The notes: generated by a model not told the origin, from the sequence alone. DNA of 64,000 nucleotides from DATFQI01 sp963816955 (GCA_963816955.1 CAWFME010000003.1:248001-312000), one strand, 5' to 3'; numbered from the stretch's first letter, positions 27,223 to 36,606 are shown. Program-made: numbers and translations.

Positions 27223-27229
27223 CCGGTAA

Positions 27230-27235
27230 AGGATA
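27230..27235 (-). promoter_or_regulatory. -10 element of the leaderless DUF4395 gene
   Basis: TATCCT on the minus strand ends seven bases before GTG 27222. The upstream TTG start would put it inside the coding region, so it also bears on the choice of start. Confidence 0.45.
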
Positions 27236-27334
27236 GAACGCCGATCGGGATTCGATGGTTGGTCCGGGGTCGTATTGTTCTGCAACCGACCCCGGGCATC
27301 ACGACCCGGCCGAAATCAGCAAGGGAGCTCGTCC

Positions 27335-28552
27335 ATGGCAGCCAGTGAGGCGATCGTCTTCGACGCCATCCGCACACCACGCGGGAAGGGCAAGAGCAAC
27401 GGCTCGTTGCACTCCACCAAGCCCGTCGACCTCGTCGTGGGCCTCATGCACGAGATGCTCAGCCGCAACGTCGAGCTCGATCCTGCACGGGTCGACGACG
27501 TCGTGCTCGGCTGCGTCTCGCCCGTCGGCGACCAGGGCGCGGACATCGCCAAGACGGCCGCGATCAAGGCCGGCCTGCCCGACACCGTCGCGGGCGTGCA
27601 GCTCAACCGCTTCTGCGCCTCCGGCCTGGAGGCCGTCAACATCGCCGCCCAGAAGGTCGCCTCGGGCTGGGAGGACCTCGTCTTCGCCGGCGGCGTCGAG
27701 TCGATGTCGCGCGTGCCGATGGGCTCCGACGGCGGCGCCTGGGCGATGGACCCCGAGACCAACTACGACACCTCGTTCATCCCGCAGGGGATCGGCGCGG
27801 ACCTGATCGCCACGGTCGAGGGCTTCACGCGCGAGGACGTCGACGCCTACGCCACCCGCTCGCAGCAGCGCGCCGCGAAGGCCCGCGAGGAGGGCAAGTT
27901 CTCCGACTCGGTCATCCCGGTGCTCGACCTCAACGAGCACGTCGTGCTCGACCACGACGAGTTCATCCGCCCCGGCACGACGGTCGAGACGCTGTCGGGC
28001 CTGAAGCCGAGCTTCGCCGCGATGGGCGAGATGGGCGGCTTCGACGCCGTCGCGCTGCAGAAGTACCACTGGATCGAGAAGATCGACCACGTCCACACGC
28101 CGGGCAACTCCTCGGGCATCGTCGACGGCGCCTCGCTGCTGGCCATCGGCAACGAGCAGACCGGCTCCGAGCTGGGCCTGAAGGCGCGCGCGCGGATCCT
28201 CTCCACCGCCGTCTCGGGCGCCGACCCGACGATCATGCTCACCGGCCCCGCGCCCGCCTCCAAGAAGGCGCTCGCGAAGGCCGGCATCTCCGTCGAGGAC
28301 CTCGACCTCGTCGAGATCAACGAGGCGTTCGCCGCGGTCGTGCTGCGCTTCGTCAAGGACATGGGCCTCGACATGGAGAAGGTCAACGTCAACGGCGGCG
28401 CGATCGCCATGGGCCACCCGCTCGGCGCGACCGGCGGCATGATCCTCGGGACGCTGATCGACGAGCTCGAGCGCACGGGCGGCCGCTACGGCCTCGCCAC
28501 GCTCTGCGTCGGCGGCGGCATGGGCATCGCGACGGTCGTGGAGCGCATCTGA
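27335..28552 (+). CDS. fadA: Acetyl-CoA C-acyltransferase (thiolase)
   Basis: A 405-residue thiolase of fatty-acid beta-oxidation, releasing acetyl-CoA from 3-ketoacyl-CoA. Start ATG 27335 has AAGGGAG eight bases upstream. Catalytic residues are visible: nucleophile C94 (NRFCASGLEAVNIAA), H361 (GGAIAMGHPLGATGG) and C391 (LCVGGGMGIA). Active-site loop NEAFA is also present (VEINEAFAAVV). The stop and the start of the following fadJ gene overlap (TGATGG, sharing base 28552), so the two form the beta-oxidation operon. A -10-like TATTGT at 27273-27278 could drive it. Confidence 0.93.
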   Translation: MAASEAIVFDAIRTPRGKGKSNGSLHSTKPVDLVVGLMHEMLSRNVELDPARVDDVVLGCVSPVGDQGADIAKTAAIKAGLPDTVAGVQLNRFCASGLEAVNIAAQKVASGWEDLVFAGGVESMSRVPMGSDGGAWAMDPETNYDTSFIPQGIGADLIATVEGFTREDVDAYATRSQQRAAKAREEGKFSDSVIPVLDLNEHVVLDHDEFIRPGTTVETLSGLKPSFAAMGEMGGFDAVALQKYHWIEKIDHVHTPGNSSGIVDGASLLAIGNEQTGSELGLKARARILSTAVSGADPTIMLTGPAPASKKALAKAGISVEDLDLVEINEAFAAVVLRFVKDMGLDMEKVNVNGGAIAMGHPLGATGGMILGTLIDELERTGGRYGLATLCVGGGMGIATVVERI

Positions 28553-29497
28553 TGGCCACGGACACCATTCGCTGGGAGGACGCGGGCGACGGGGTCGTCA
28601 ACCTCGTCCTGGACGACCCGAACCAGTCCGCCAACACGATGAACGCCGACTTCGGCGCCTCGATGCGCAAGACGGTCGAGCGTTTGGAGGCCGAGAAGGA
28701 CTCGATCGCCGGCGTCGTCATCACGTCCGCCAAGAAGACGTTCTTCGCGGGCGGCGACCTCAACGACCTCAAGAAGGTCACGCCCGAGACGGCGGACGAG
28801 TTCGCGGGCTGGGTGCGCGAGAACAAGGGGCTGCTGCGCCGCCTGGAGACGCTCGGCAAGCCGGTCGTGGCGTGCATCAACGGCGCGGCGCTCGGCGGCG
28901 GCCTCGAGATCGCGCTCGCGACGCACCGCCGGATCGTCGTCGACGACCCGAAGATCCAGCTCGGCCAGCCCGAGGTCCAGCTCGGCCTGCTGCCCGGCGC
29001 GGGCGGCGTCGTGCGCGTGACGCGCATGCTCGGCATCGTCAACGGGCTGATGCAGGTCCTGCTCCAGGGCCAGCGGATCCGCCCCGCGCAGGCCAAGGAG
29101 ATGGGCCTCGTCGACGAGCTCGTGAGCTCGCCCGACGAGCTCGTCCCCGCCGCCAAGCGGTGGATCGCGGAGAATCCGGAGGCCCAGCAGCCCTGGGACG
29201 TCAAGGGCTACAAGATCCCCGGCGGAACGCCGTCGAACCCGAAGCTCGCGCAGAACCTGCCGGCCTTCCCGGCCAACCTGCGCAAGCAGATCAAGGGCGC
29301 CAACTACCCGGCGCCGCACCACATCATGGCCGCCGTCGTCGAGGGCGCGCAGGTCGACTTCGACACCGCGCTGGAGATCGAGGGCCGCTACTTCGTGGAC
29401 CTCGCCAAGGGCCAGGTCGCCAAGAACATGATCCAGGCGTTCTTCTTCGACCTGCAGGCGGTCAGCGGCGATCGCGGCCGACCGGACTCGATCGAGC
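28552..29497 (+). CDS. fadJ: FadJ-type fatty-acid oxidation protein, enoyl-CoA hydratase half (frame broken)
   Basis: The first 315 codons encode the crotonase (enoyl-CoA hydratase) half of a trifunctional-type beta-oxidation protein: the oxyanion-hole segment KTFFAGGDLNDL, INGAALGGGLEIALATHRR, and the catalytic-glutamate region GQPEVQLGLLPGAGGVVR. It hydrates trans-2-enoyl-CoA. The frame is true up to SIE (codon GAG 29494-29496). There an extra C at 29497 shifts it, and the rest of this frame, out to 31080, is arginine-rich nonsense. The protein plainly continues one frame over with RFEAKKVVVLGAG. Without the extra base the gene would encode one 731-residue protein, normal for FadJ. It starts on the stop of the thiolase gene. 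Confidence 0.88.
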
Positions 29498-30748
29498 CGC
29501 TTCGAGGCGAAGAAGGTCGTCGTGCTCGGCGCGGGCATGATGGGCGCCGCGATCGCGTACGTGTGCGCGAAGGCCGGCATCGAGGTCGTGCTCAAGGACG
29601 TCGACCAGGCGGCCGCCGAGCGCGGCAAGGCCTACTCCGAGGGGCTCGTCGCCAAGGGCGTCGAGCGCGGCAAGGTCACGCAGGAGAAGGGCGACGCCCT
29701 GCTCGCACGGATCACGCCGGCGACCGACGCGGCCGCCGCGGAGGGCGCCGACCTCGTGATCGAGGCCGTCTTCGAGGACCCGAAGGTCAAGGCCCAGGTG
29801 TTCGGCGAGATCGAGCCGCACCTGGGCGACGGTGCCCTGCTGGGCTCCAACACCTCGACGCTGCCGATCACCGAGCTCGCCGAGGGCGTCTCGCGCCCGG
29901 CCGACTTCATCGGCCTGCACTTCTTCAGCCCGGTGGACAAGATGCCGCTGCTGGAGATCATCAAGGGCGAGCAGACCTCCGACGAGACGCTCTACCGGGC
30001 GCTCGACGTCGCCAAGCAGATCAAGAAGACTCCGATCGTCGTCAACGACTCGCGCGGCTTCTTCACCTCGCGCGTGATCGGGACGTTCATCAACGAGGGC
30101 ATCGCGATGCTCACCGAGGGCGTCCCGGCGCCGACGATCGAGCAGGCGTCCGGCCAGGCCGGCTACCCGGCCCCGGTGCTGCAGCTCTCCGACGAGCTCA
30201 ACCTGAAGCTCATGCGCAAGATCCGCAAGGCGGCGCACGAGGCCCAGGCCACGGCGGGCACGGGCTGGGACGCGCACCCGGCCGAGCAGGTCATCGACGC
30301 GATGCTCGACGAGCACGACCGGCCAGGCAAGCTCGAGGGCCGCGGGTTCTACGAGTATGCGGAGGGCAAGCGCACGGGCCTGTGGAAGGGGCTCCGGGAC
30401 GCGTTCCCGCCGGTCGAGGACCCCTCGCAGATCTCCCTGCGCGACCTCGAGGAGCGGATGCTGTTCATCGAGGCGATCGAGTCGGTCAGGTGCCTCGACG
30501 AGGGCGTGATCGAGACGGTCGCCGACGCGAACATCGGCTCGATCATGGGCATCGGCTTCCCGGGCTGGACCGGAGGCGTTCTGCAGTACATCAACGGCTA
30601 CGAAGGCGGTTTGCCCGGCTTCGTCAATCGGGCGCGGGAGCTCGCCGAGCAGTACGGCGAGCGCTTCGAGCCGCCGGCCTCGCTCGTCGAGCGCGCCGAC
30701 CGCGGCGAGCCGTACCTCGACGCTCCGAAGGTCCACGCCACCGCCTAG
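29498..30748 (+). CDS. fadJ: FadJ-type fatty-acid oxidation protein, 3-hydroxyacyl-CoA dehydrogenase half (frame broken)
   Basis: Continuation of the preceding gene in another frame: 416 residues starting RFEAKK. The Rossmann motif VLGAGMMGAAIAY binds NAD+, and the catalytic histidine lies in IGLHFFSPVDKMPLLEII. NDSRGFFTSRV and the duplicated C-terminal domain (EERMLFIEAIESVRCLDEG, GIGFPGWTGGVLQYIN) complete a normal 3-hydroxyacyl-CoA dehydrogenase. If the frameshift is real, translation could restart at GTG 29522 or ATG 29537, giving a free dehydrogenase half lacking the start of its Rossmann strand. Both halves are otherwise intact, so I consider one gene with a sequencing indel more likely. 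The last base before the stop region adjoins a 35-base palindrome. Confidence 0.88.
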   Translation, partial: RFEAKKVVVLGAGMMGAAIAYVCAKAGIEVVLKDVDQAAAERGKAYSEGLVAKGVERGKVTQEKGDALLARITPATDAAAAEGADLVIEAVFEDPKVKAQVFGEIEPHLGDGALLGSNTSTLPITELAEGVSRPADFIGLHFFSPVDKMPLLEIIKGEQTSDETLYRALDVAKQIKKTPIVVNDSRGFFTSRVIGTFINEGIAMLTEGVPAPTIEQASGQAGYPAPVLQLSDELNLKLMRKIRKAAHEAQATAGTGWDAHPAEQVIDAMLDEHDRPGKLEGRGFYEYAEGKRTGLWKGLRDAFPPVEDPSQISLRDLEERMLFIEAIESVRCLDEGVIETVADANIGSIMGIGFPGWTGGVLQYINGYEGGLPGFVNRARELAEQYGERFEPPASLVERADRGEPYLDAPKVHATA

Positions 30749-30760
30749 CACCACGCGAGG

Positions 30761-30795
30761 GGTCAGTTGTTCAGGCTGAGCCTGAACAACTGACC
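30761..30795. terminator. Perfect 16-bp stem palindrome after the fadJ gene
   Basis: GGTCAGTTGTTCAGGC (30761-30776), loop TGA, GCCTGAACAACTGACC (30780-30795). It starts 12 bases after the fadJ stop, so a terminator is the simplest reading. However, it has no T-run and is less GC-rich than other terminators here. It also lies just upstream of the ParB-like gene, so a protein-binding site is possible. Confidence 0.6.
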
Positions 30796-30826
30796 GCTCG
30801 CCGCGCGAGCGGCGTAGGGTCGGGTC

Positions 30827-31106
30827 GTGTCCGGCTGGCGGTCGCCTCGATCGTCGCTCGGTCGACCCTGCCCGCGGCGCTGCGTCGCCCGACGCCGAGT
30901 TCCGCCCGCCGCCGTACGGCCGCGCGCGCTGGAGCCAGATGTGCCACGCCGTCCAGATCGGCGCGGAGCTGCCGCCGATCACCGTCTATCGCTTCGAGGG
31001 CCGCCACTACGTCCGCGACGGCCATCACCGCGTGTCGGTCGCCCGCGCCCTCGGCGCCACGGACATCGACGCTGACGTGACCGAGCTGATCAGCGCTTCG
31101 CGGTGA
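30827..31106 (+). pseudogene. ParB-like (sulfiredoxin-fold) small protein, frameshifted
   Basis: The 3' part in one frame encodes FRPPPYGRARW, then LPPITVYRFEGRHYVRDGHH and RVSVARALGATDIDADVTEL before TGA 31104-31106. This is the ParB/sulfiredoxin-like fold typical of small actinobacterial proteins with a YVRDGHHRVSVARALG core. The expected N-terminal piece VASIV lies in a different frame just upstream. One missing G (GTCG-CTCG read as GTCGGCTCG) would join them into VASIVGSVDPARG. A second missing base would join this to GTG 30827, which has TAGGGT six bases upstream. The gene is either decayed or damaged by sequencing indels. The only intact segment with a standard start is ATG 30939 (55 residues). 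The 3' end overlaps the convergent giant gene by 17 bases. Confidence 0.55.
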
Positions 31107-34100
31107 CCTTCTTCACGGCGCTCCCCCGGTTGCCGGCCGCGTCGCGGACCGTGATCGTGAGCGTGGCGTTCAGGCGCCGGGCGCGCTTGAGCGCCCTGCG
31201 GGCCTTGGCCGTGAGCTTGACCACGACCTTGGCCTTGCCCGCGGCGGCCAGCTTGCCCGTGCCGCGGCCGATGACCTTCGCCTTCGCCGTCTTCGCCCGC
31301 GGACGGACCGGGCGCGTGCCGGGGGCGGCGGCCTTCCGGGCCGGGGCGGCGCCGGCGCTGCGCATCGTGGCCATCCCGCGCTTGGCCTTGGCGGCCTGCG
31401 TGAGCACGGCGACGATGGTGCACGCCTCGCTGCACGACACCGTGACCGCGAGGCCCTTCCTGAGCAGCAGGGCCAGCTTGAGCTTCCTGAACGCGACCGA
31501 GACGGCGGGCGCGGCCGTGTCGGGCGCGCCGGCGGCGCCCGGGTTCGGCGGAGTGGGCACGCCGCCTCCGAAGACGCCACCGCCCGGCGTCCCGCCGGTG
31601 TTCCCGCCGCCCGGGTTCCCGCCCCCGCCCGCGGCGGTGACCACGCCCGTCGGGCTCGAGCTCGCCTGCGCCGTGCCGGAGGAGTTGGTGGCGCTCACGC
31701 GCGAGCGGACGGTGTGGCCGACGTCGTCGGCGGTGAGCGTGTAAGCCGCGGCCGGCGCGCCCGCGCCCGCGATCGCGGCGCACGCCGCGCCCGCGGCGTC
31801 GCAGCGCAGCCAGGCGATCGCGAACGTCGGCCCCTCGGTGCTGCTCCAGAGCCCGTTCGTCGTCGTGAGCTGCTGCCCCGCCTGCGCGACGCCGGAGACC
31901 ACCGGCAGCGCGGTGTTCACCGGCGGCTTCGGCTTGACCACCGCGGTGGCCGCGGACTCGCGCGCGACGGTGCCCGCGCTGTTGCTCGCCGTGACGCGCG
32001 AGCGGACGCGATGCCCGATGTCGTCGGTCGTGAGCGTGTACTTCGATGTCGTCGCGCCCCCGATGGCCGTGCAGCTCGCGCCCGCGTCGTCGCACCGCAG
32101 CCACGCCCTGGCGAACGTCATCGGCGAGCCAGTCCAGGAACCATCCGTCGTCGTGAGCTCGACGCCTTCGAGCGCATCGCCGCTCACGGCCGGCAGAGCC
32201 GTGTTCTGCGGCGCGTTCGCGGCGACCGCAGACGTCGCCGCCGAGTTCGCGGCGGTCTGCTGGCCGTGGTTGTTGCTCGCGGTCACCTGCAGCCGCAGCG
32301 GATGCCCGATGTCCGCGGGCGTCGCGGTGTAGGCCTGCTGCGTGGCGCCGGCGATCTCCGTGCAGGGCGTGCCGCCCGCATCGCAGCGGAACCACCTGAA
32401 CGCGAAGGCGATCGGCTGCGTCCCGGTCCACGTGCCCGCCGCGCCGTGCAGGATCTGCCCGTCATTGGGCGTGGTGTCGTCGATCGACGGCGCGGCCGTG
32501 TTGGCCGGCGCCTTCGCCGCGACCGCCGTGGTCGGGTCGGAGTCGGAGACGACCGGGGTCTGCGCACCGTTCGTCGCCGTGACGCGCAGCTTGATCCGCT
32601 TGCCGATCTGCGCGGCGGCGAGCGTGATCTGCGTGGTCGCGTCGCCCGACATGAACGACACGCAGTTCGCGCCGGCCCCGTCGCAGGCGAGCCAGTCGTA
32701 GTGGTAGGAGATCGGCTGGCTGCCGGTCCACGTGCCGGGATCGGCGCCGAGGACGTCACCGTCACGAAGGTTGGAGGCCGGTGTGATGGCCGGCCGCAGC
32801 GTGTTCTCCGGCGCGTGCTGCTCCGCGCAGGCGTCACCGATGCCGTCGCCGTCGCCGTCCTCCTGTCCGGGGTTGGCGACGAGGTTGCAGTTGTCCGTCG
32901 CGTTGTCGACGCCGTCGCCGTCGGAGTCCGTCAGCTCCGCGTTGACCCGCTGCTCCTCCACGCTGAGCTCCTCCGGCGTCTCGTCGAGCGGCGGGTCGTC
33001 GGCGCCGAGCTCGCCCCAACCGGCGACGTCGCGGTGGTTGAGGTGCAGGTTGTTCCAGTCCTCGTGGCCGGAGAGGCTCTCGTACCCCGCCGCGATCTGG
33101 CACGCCTCGAGTCCGCTGCCGTTCGGCGTGTTGTCCGGTGCATTGATCCCCGCCGCGGTCGGTACCCCGGCCGCCGGGCCGACCGTCCAGTTCCAGTCGA
33201 TGTCGCCGACCGCGTTGGCCGGCTCGAAGACGCACTTGTCCGCGCCCGCGTCGTAGTGCGTGAACGTGGTCATGCCCCAGCCCGCGAGCCCGGCCGGCGG
33301 GGCGTTGTTGTCGATCCCGCGGTCCTCGATCAGCGCGGTCTCGTTCAGCGTGGCGAGGTTCCAGCGCGAGTAGTCGAGCGGCCGGGCCGGCGTGGTGTTC
33401 CGGAACTGGAACGAGTAGTTCATCACGCTGAGGTAGTTCGGCTTGAAGTTCTCGTCCGTCGCGGCGTTGATCGAACCGCCGTGCCCGAGAGCCAGCGTGT
33501 GGCCGAGCTCGTGCATGAACGTCCCGGCTTCGACTTGCCGCTTGCAGTCCGCCGGGGTCGGGCACGTGCCGGCACCGCCGCCGTCGCGTTGGAAGTCGCT
33601 CGCGGTCCAGCTCCCGAGGCTGACGTGGAGGTTGTCGCCGCCCCCGTCGGCCACGCCGCTGGAGGTCGGGCGCTCACCGAGCGTGTGGCCGAAGATCGTG
33701 TAGCGGAATGCCATCGCCTTGGCGCCCAGGATCTTCCAGCACGCGTCGTCACCGCTCCCGCGGTCCGCGGAGGTGCCGAAGTGGCCGTCGCACGGCTGCG
33801 CGGGGTCGCCGTCGCGCAGATCGACGAAGTCGTCCTCGTTCCCAGGGCCACGTGAGATGTTCAGGAGCAGCGGCACGTCGGGGACCTCGTCGTCGGCGCC
33901 GTCGGCGTCGCCCGGCGTCACGTGCAGCGCGATCCCCTTCGGGGCGTCGACCGGTGCAGCCGCGAACGCGGCGGTCACTTCGGTGAACCCGCCCGGCTCG
34001 GGCTCGTGGTCGTGGAAGACCGCGTCCATGTAGTCGACCTCGACGAAGATGTCCTTCTTGGTCGGGTCGGCGTTGAACGGGGCGGCGCCGAGCAGCAGGT

Positions 34101-36564
34101 CGCTCACGAGGTCGCCGTCGAAGTCGATGCCGTCGATCTCCCAGTCGTCGCAGAGCCCGTCTGCGTCGCCGTCGGTGCGGCCGTCCCCGTCCGGGTCGTC
34201 GCAGACCGGCGAGAACTCCGAGGTGTTGCCCGCCTGGTCGGTCGCCGTCGCGCTGATGAACGCGTCCGTGAAGGCCGTGTAGTCGAGCGTGAACGAGCCG
34301 CTCTCGTCCGGCGTCACCGACGCCTCCCAGGTCCGCCCCTCCCCGTGCCCGGTCGGGTCGACGTCCTTGCTCGAGTAGAAGTCGACCTTCAGCTTGTCCG
34401 GGTCCGGCCCGGTGATTCGGCCGCTGACCCGGCGCTGGCCCGTCTCCGGGTCCCGGTAGGTCGAGACGGCGACCGGGAAGTTCAGGAGCCGGTTGGCGCC
34501 GTCGTCGGCGTCGTCGACGTCGTTGGGCGTCGGGTTCCCGGTTCCGAGGTCGATCCCGAGGAACTTGTTGTCGGCCAGCCGGTTGCCGCGGATCGTGTTC
34601 TCGGTCGACGTATCGGAGCGGACCCAGACGCCGACGCCGTTGTTGAGCACGCGGTTGCACGAGCCCACGTCGCAGGCCTGCGCCGCCAGCAGCTCGCCGT
34701 CGAGCGCGATGTTGCTGTAGCCGATGACGTTGCCCGTGACGTCGCCGAGCAGCGTGATCCCGTGCTCGAGGTTGCCCATCGCGGCCGTGCCGTCGGCGGC
34801 GGTGCCCACGTAGTTCCCCCGGATCAGGTTGTCCCGTGCCGCGTCGCTGGCGTCGACGTCGTTCTGGATGCGCAGCCCGTCGCGCTTGTTGCCGGAGATC
34901 ACGTTGCGCATCCCCGTCGCGTCGCCGCCGACGACGTTCTCGTCGGCGCCGACGATGACCACGCCGAAGCCGTTGGGCAGCGCGACGGCCCCGCTCACAT
35001 CCGTGCCGATGTAGTTCCCCTGGACGTCGTTGAGCCTTGCGGCGTTGCTCGTCGGACCGTCCGACGCGATCCGCAGCCCCTCCTCGGAGTTGCCCGAGAT
35101 CACGTTGCGCATGCCGGCGGTCGTGCCGCCGACGAGGTTGTCGTCGGCCGCGTAGAGCAGCACGCCGAAGCGGTTGGGCAGCGCCGCGGTGCCGGTCTTG
35201 TCCGTGCCGACGTGATTGCCCTCGACGCGGTTCTTCGTGGCGGCGTTGATCACCGCGACGCCGGCCTCGTTGCCGCTGAGGACGTTGCGCTTGTCCGCGG
35301 TCGCGCCGCCGACGACGCCGTCGGTGGCGCCACCCCCGTCGCTCCGGGTGGTGAGCGAGACGCCGGCGCCCTTGTTCCCGGTCTTCAAGCCGCCAGGGTC
35401 CGTGATCGCGTCGCCTGCGAGGTCGGTGCCGACGTAGTTGCCCTGGATCGCGACGTTCTTCGCGTTGGGGCCGAACACGATGATGCCGTCGAACTCCTCG
35501 GTGGCGCTGGGGGAGAAGCCGTTGGCGGAGACGACGTTGCGCTCGCCCGCCGTGGTCCCGCCGATCACCGCGCCGGGTGCGTTCTCGATCGCGATCCCGC
35601 GGAACCCGTTGCCGATCGCGCGGCCGTCGAGCCCGAGCCCGATCAGGTTCCCGCGGATCTTCGCGCCGGCCGAGTCGAGCACGTAGATGCCCTCCTCGCC
35701 GTTGGCGGAGATCACGTTGCGGCCGGCGTCGGTGCCGTTGCCGACGTCGACGTTCTCCGGGGTCCCGAGGCTGCCCGCCCCGGACCCGAACCAGACGCCG
35801 TGGCGGAGGTTGCCGAGCGGCGCCGAGCCGGTCGGATCCGTGCCGATGTAGTTGCCGAGCACCTTGTTGCCATCTGCGCCCGCCCCGAAGATCTCGATGC
35901 CCTTCCCCCACTCGGGGTCGACGCCTTGGCCGCCGATGCCGTTGCCGGAGAGGACGTTGCGCTCGGCGTCCGTCGTCCCGCCGATCACGTTGCTGGGCGA
36001 GTTGAAGACGTAGACGCCCGAGCGGTCGTTCGGCGACTTCGCCGTACCGGCCGCGTCGGTGCCGACCCAGTTGTTGAAGAGCTTGTTCTGGCTGGTGCCG
36101 CCGCCGTCGATCCCGATGCCGATCCGCCAGCCGTTGATGACCAGCCCGCGAACCGTGCTCCCCGTTCCGCCCGTGATCCAGATCCCGAAGTTGTCCTCGG
36201 GCGCGTTGGCGCCGCTCAGCTGGATGACCGGCGAGCCCGCGTAGCCCTGCTGCGAGGTGCCGTTGACGTCGAGCTGGTCCACGATCGGTGGGAGCTGGGA
36301 GAAGGGCGCGATCGTCGCGCCCGCGCCGATGTCGAACGCGATGGCGTCGGCGCCGGAGTGCGCGTTGGCCTCCTGGATCGCCGCGCGCAGCGTGCACTTG
36401 GCGTTGGCCTCGGGGTCCGTCGTGTCCTTGCAGATGTTGTCGCCGGGCTGCTTGTCCGGCAGGTCGCCCGTCGAGGTGACGGTGTAGATCGTCGCCCCGG
36501 CCGTGGCAGGAACCGCGGCGAGGAGGACCACGAGGCACAGCAGCAACCTTGCTGCCTGCGACAT
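31090..36564 (-). CDS. Giant secreted protein: CSLREA/beta-helix, zinc metalloprotease motif, Ig-like repeats
   Basis: A 1824-residue exported protein. The start is ATG 36564, giving a signal peptide (SQAARLLLCLVVLLAAVPA); an in-frame ATG at 36621 lies upstream. Order: CSLREA-like motif near residue 55 (CTLRAAIQEANAHSG); right-handed beta-helix about 80-680 with many blades of the type IGGTTAGERNVVSANG and GNYVGTD; a metalloprotease-like region with HELGHTLALGH (H1018, E1019, H1022, H1028), a full HExxHxxGxxH zincin motif; thrombospondin-3-like calcium repeats (DSDGDGVDNATDNC, DGDGDGIGDAC); four Ig-like repeats; a GGG-rich linker; and a cationic C-terminal domain with a CSEAC pair. It probably acts on a surface or extracellular polymer; the substrate is unknown. 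It is divergent from a similarly built gene. Confidence 0.85.
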   Translation of the reverse strand: MSQAARLLLCLVVLLAAVPATAGATIYTVTSTGDLPDKQPGDNICKDTTDPEANAKCTLRAAIQEANAHSGADAIAFDIGAGATIAPFSQLPPIVDQLDVNGTSQQGYAGSPVIQLSGANAPEDNFGIWITGGTGSTVRGLVINGWRIGIGIDGGGTSQNKLFNNWVGTDAAGTAKSPNDRSGVYVFNSPSNVIGGTTDAERNVLSGNGIGGQGVDPEWGKGIEIFGAGADGNKVLGNYIGTDPTGSAPLGNLRHGVWFGSGAGSLGTPENVDVGNGTDAGRNVISANGEEGIYVLDSAGAKIRGNLIGLGLDGRAIGNGFRGIAIENAPGAVIGGTTAGERNVVSANGFSPSATEEFDGIIVFGPNAKNVAIQGNYVGTDLAGDAITDPGGLKTGNKGAGVSLTTRSDGGGATDGVVGGATADKRNVLSGNEAGVAVINAATKNRVEGNHVGTDKTGTAALPNRFGVLLYAADDNLVGGTTAGMRNVISGNSEEGLRIASDGPTSNAARLNDVQGNYIGTDVSGAVALPNGFGVVIVGADENVVGGDATGMRNVISGNKRDGLRIQNDVDASDAARDNLIRGNYVGTAADGTAAMGNLEHGITLLGDVTGNVIGYSNIALDGELLAAQACDVGSCNRVLNNGVGVWVRSDTSTENTIRGNRLADNKFLGIDLGTGNPTPNDVDDADDGANRLLNFPVAVSTYRDPETGQRRVSGRITGPDPDKLKVDFYSSKDVDPTGHGEGRTWEASVTPDESGSFTLDYTAFTDAFISATATDQAGNTSEFSPVCDDPDGDGRTDGDADGLCDDWEIDGIDFDGDLVSDLLLGAAPFNADPTKKDIFVEVDYMDAVFHDHEPEPGGFTEVTAAFAAAPVDAPKGIALHVTPGDADGADDEVPDVPLLLNISRGPGNEDDFVDLRDGDPAQPCDGHFGTSADRGSGDDACWKILGAKAMAFRYTIFGHTLGERPTSSGVADGGGDNLHVSLGSWTASDFQRDGGGAGTCPTPADCKRQVEAGTFMHELGHTLALGHGGSINAATDENFKPNYLSVMNYSFQFRNTTPARPLDYSRWNLATLNETALIEDRGIDNNAPPAGLAGWGMTTFTHYDAGADKCVFEPANAVGDIDWNWTVGPAAGVPTAAGINAPDNTPNGSGLEACQIAAGYESLSGHEDWNNLHLNHRDVAGWGELGADDPPLDETPEELSVEEQRVNAELTDSDGDGVDNATDNCNLVANPGQEDGDGDGIGDACAEQHAPENTLRPAITPASNLRDGDVLGADPGTWTGSQPISYHYDWLACDGAGANCVSFMSGDATTQITLAAAQIGKRIKLRVTATNGAQTPVVSDSDPTTAVAAKAPANTAAPSIDDTTPNDGQILHGAAGTWTGTQPIAFAFRWFRCDAGGTPCTEIAGATQQAYTATPADIGHPLRLQVTASNNHGQQTAANSAATSAVAANAPQNTALPAVSGDALEGVELTTTDGSWTGSPMTFARAWLRCDDAGASCTAIGGATTSKYTLTTDDIGHRVRSRVTASNSAGTVARESAATAVVKPKPPVNTALPVVSGVAQAGQQLTTTNGLWSSTEGPTFAIAWLRCDAAGAACAAIAGAGAPAAAYTLTADDVGHTVRSRVSATNSSGTAQASSSPTGVVTAAGGGGNPGGGNTGGTPGGGVFGGGVPTPPNPGAAGAPDTAAPAVSVAFRKLKLALLLRKGLAVTVSCSEACTIVAVLTQAAKAKRGMATMRSAGAAPARKAAAPGTRPVRPRAKTAKAKVIGRGTGKLAAAGKAKVVVKLTAKARRALKRARRLNATLTITVRDAAGNRGSAVKKVTAKR
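31640..32815 (-). repeat. Four tandem Ig-like repeats in the giant protein gene
   Basis: Four units of about 95 codons. Each begins with an xNTxxPxI/V motif (APENTLRPAI, APANTAAPSI, APQNTALPAV, PPVNTALPVV), followed by GxWTG/S and a W-x-R/A-C core, and ends in a strand of the type RVTATN or RVTASN. They are the same module as the repeats at 38148-39893. Confidence 0.8.
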
Positions 36565-36606
36565 CTGCCAACACTCTGCGATCGGGACGGTCGGGTCAAG
36601 GTGAAG

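Noticed and set aside
29490..29505. Programmed ribosomal frameshifting in fadJ
   Set aside because: No slippery heptamer, stop codon in the right place or downstream pseudoknot is visible, and recD2 shows the same kind of extra base, so an indel is more economical.
29500..31080. Continuation of the fadJ first frame to 31080
   Set aside because: After 29497 this frame is arginine-rich nonsense, while the dehydrogenase motifs lie in the neighbouring frame. The apparent 842-residue protein is an artefact of the frameshift.
33749..36574. A 941-codon frame overlapping the giant beta-helix gene on the same strand
   Set aside because: Arg/Gly-rich shadow frame; the repeat motifs and zincin site are all in the annotated frame.
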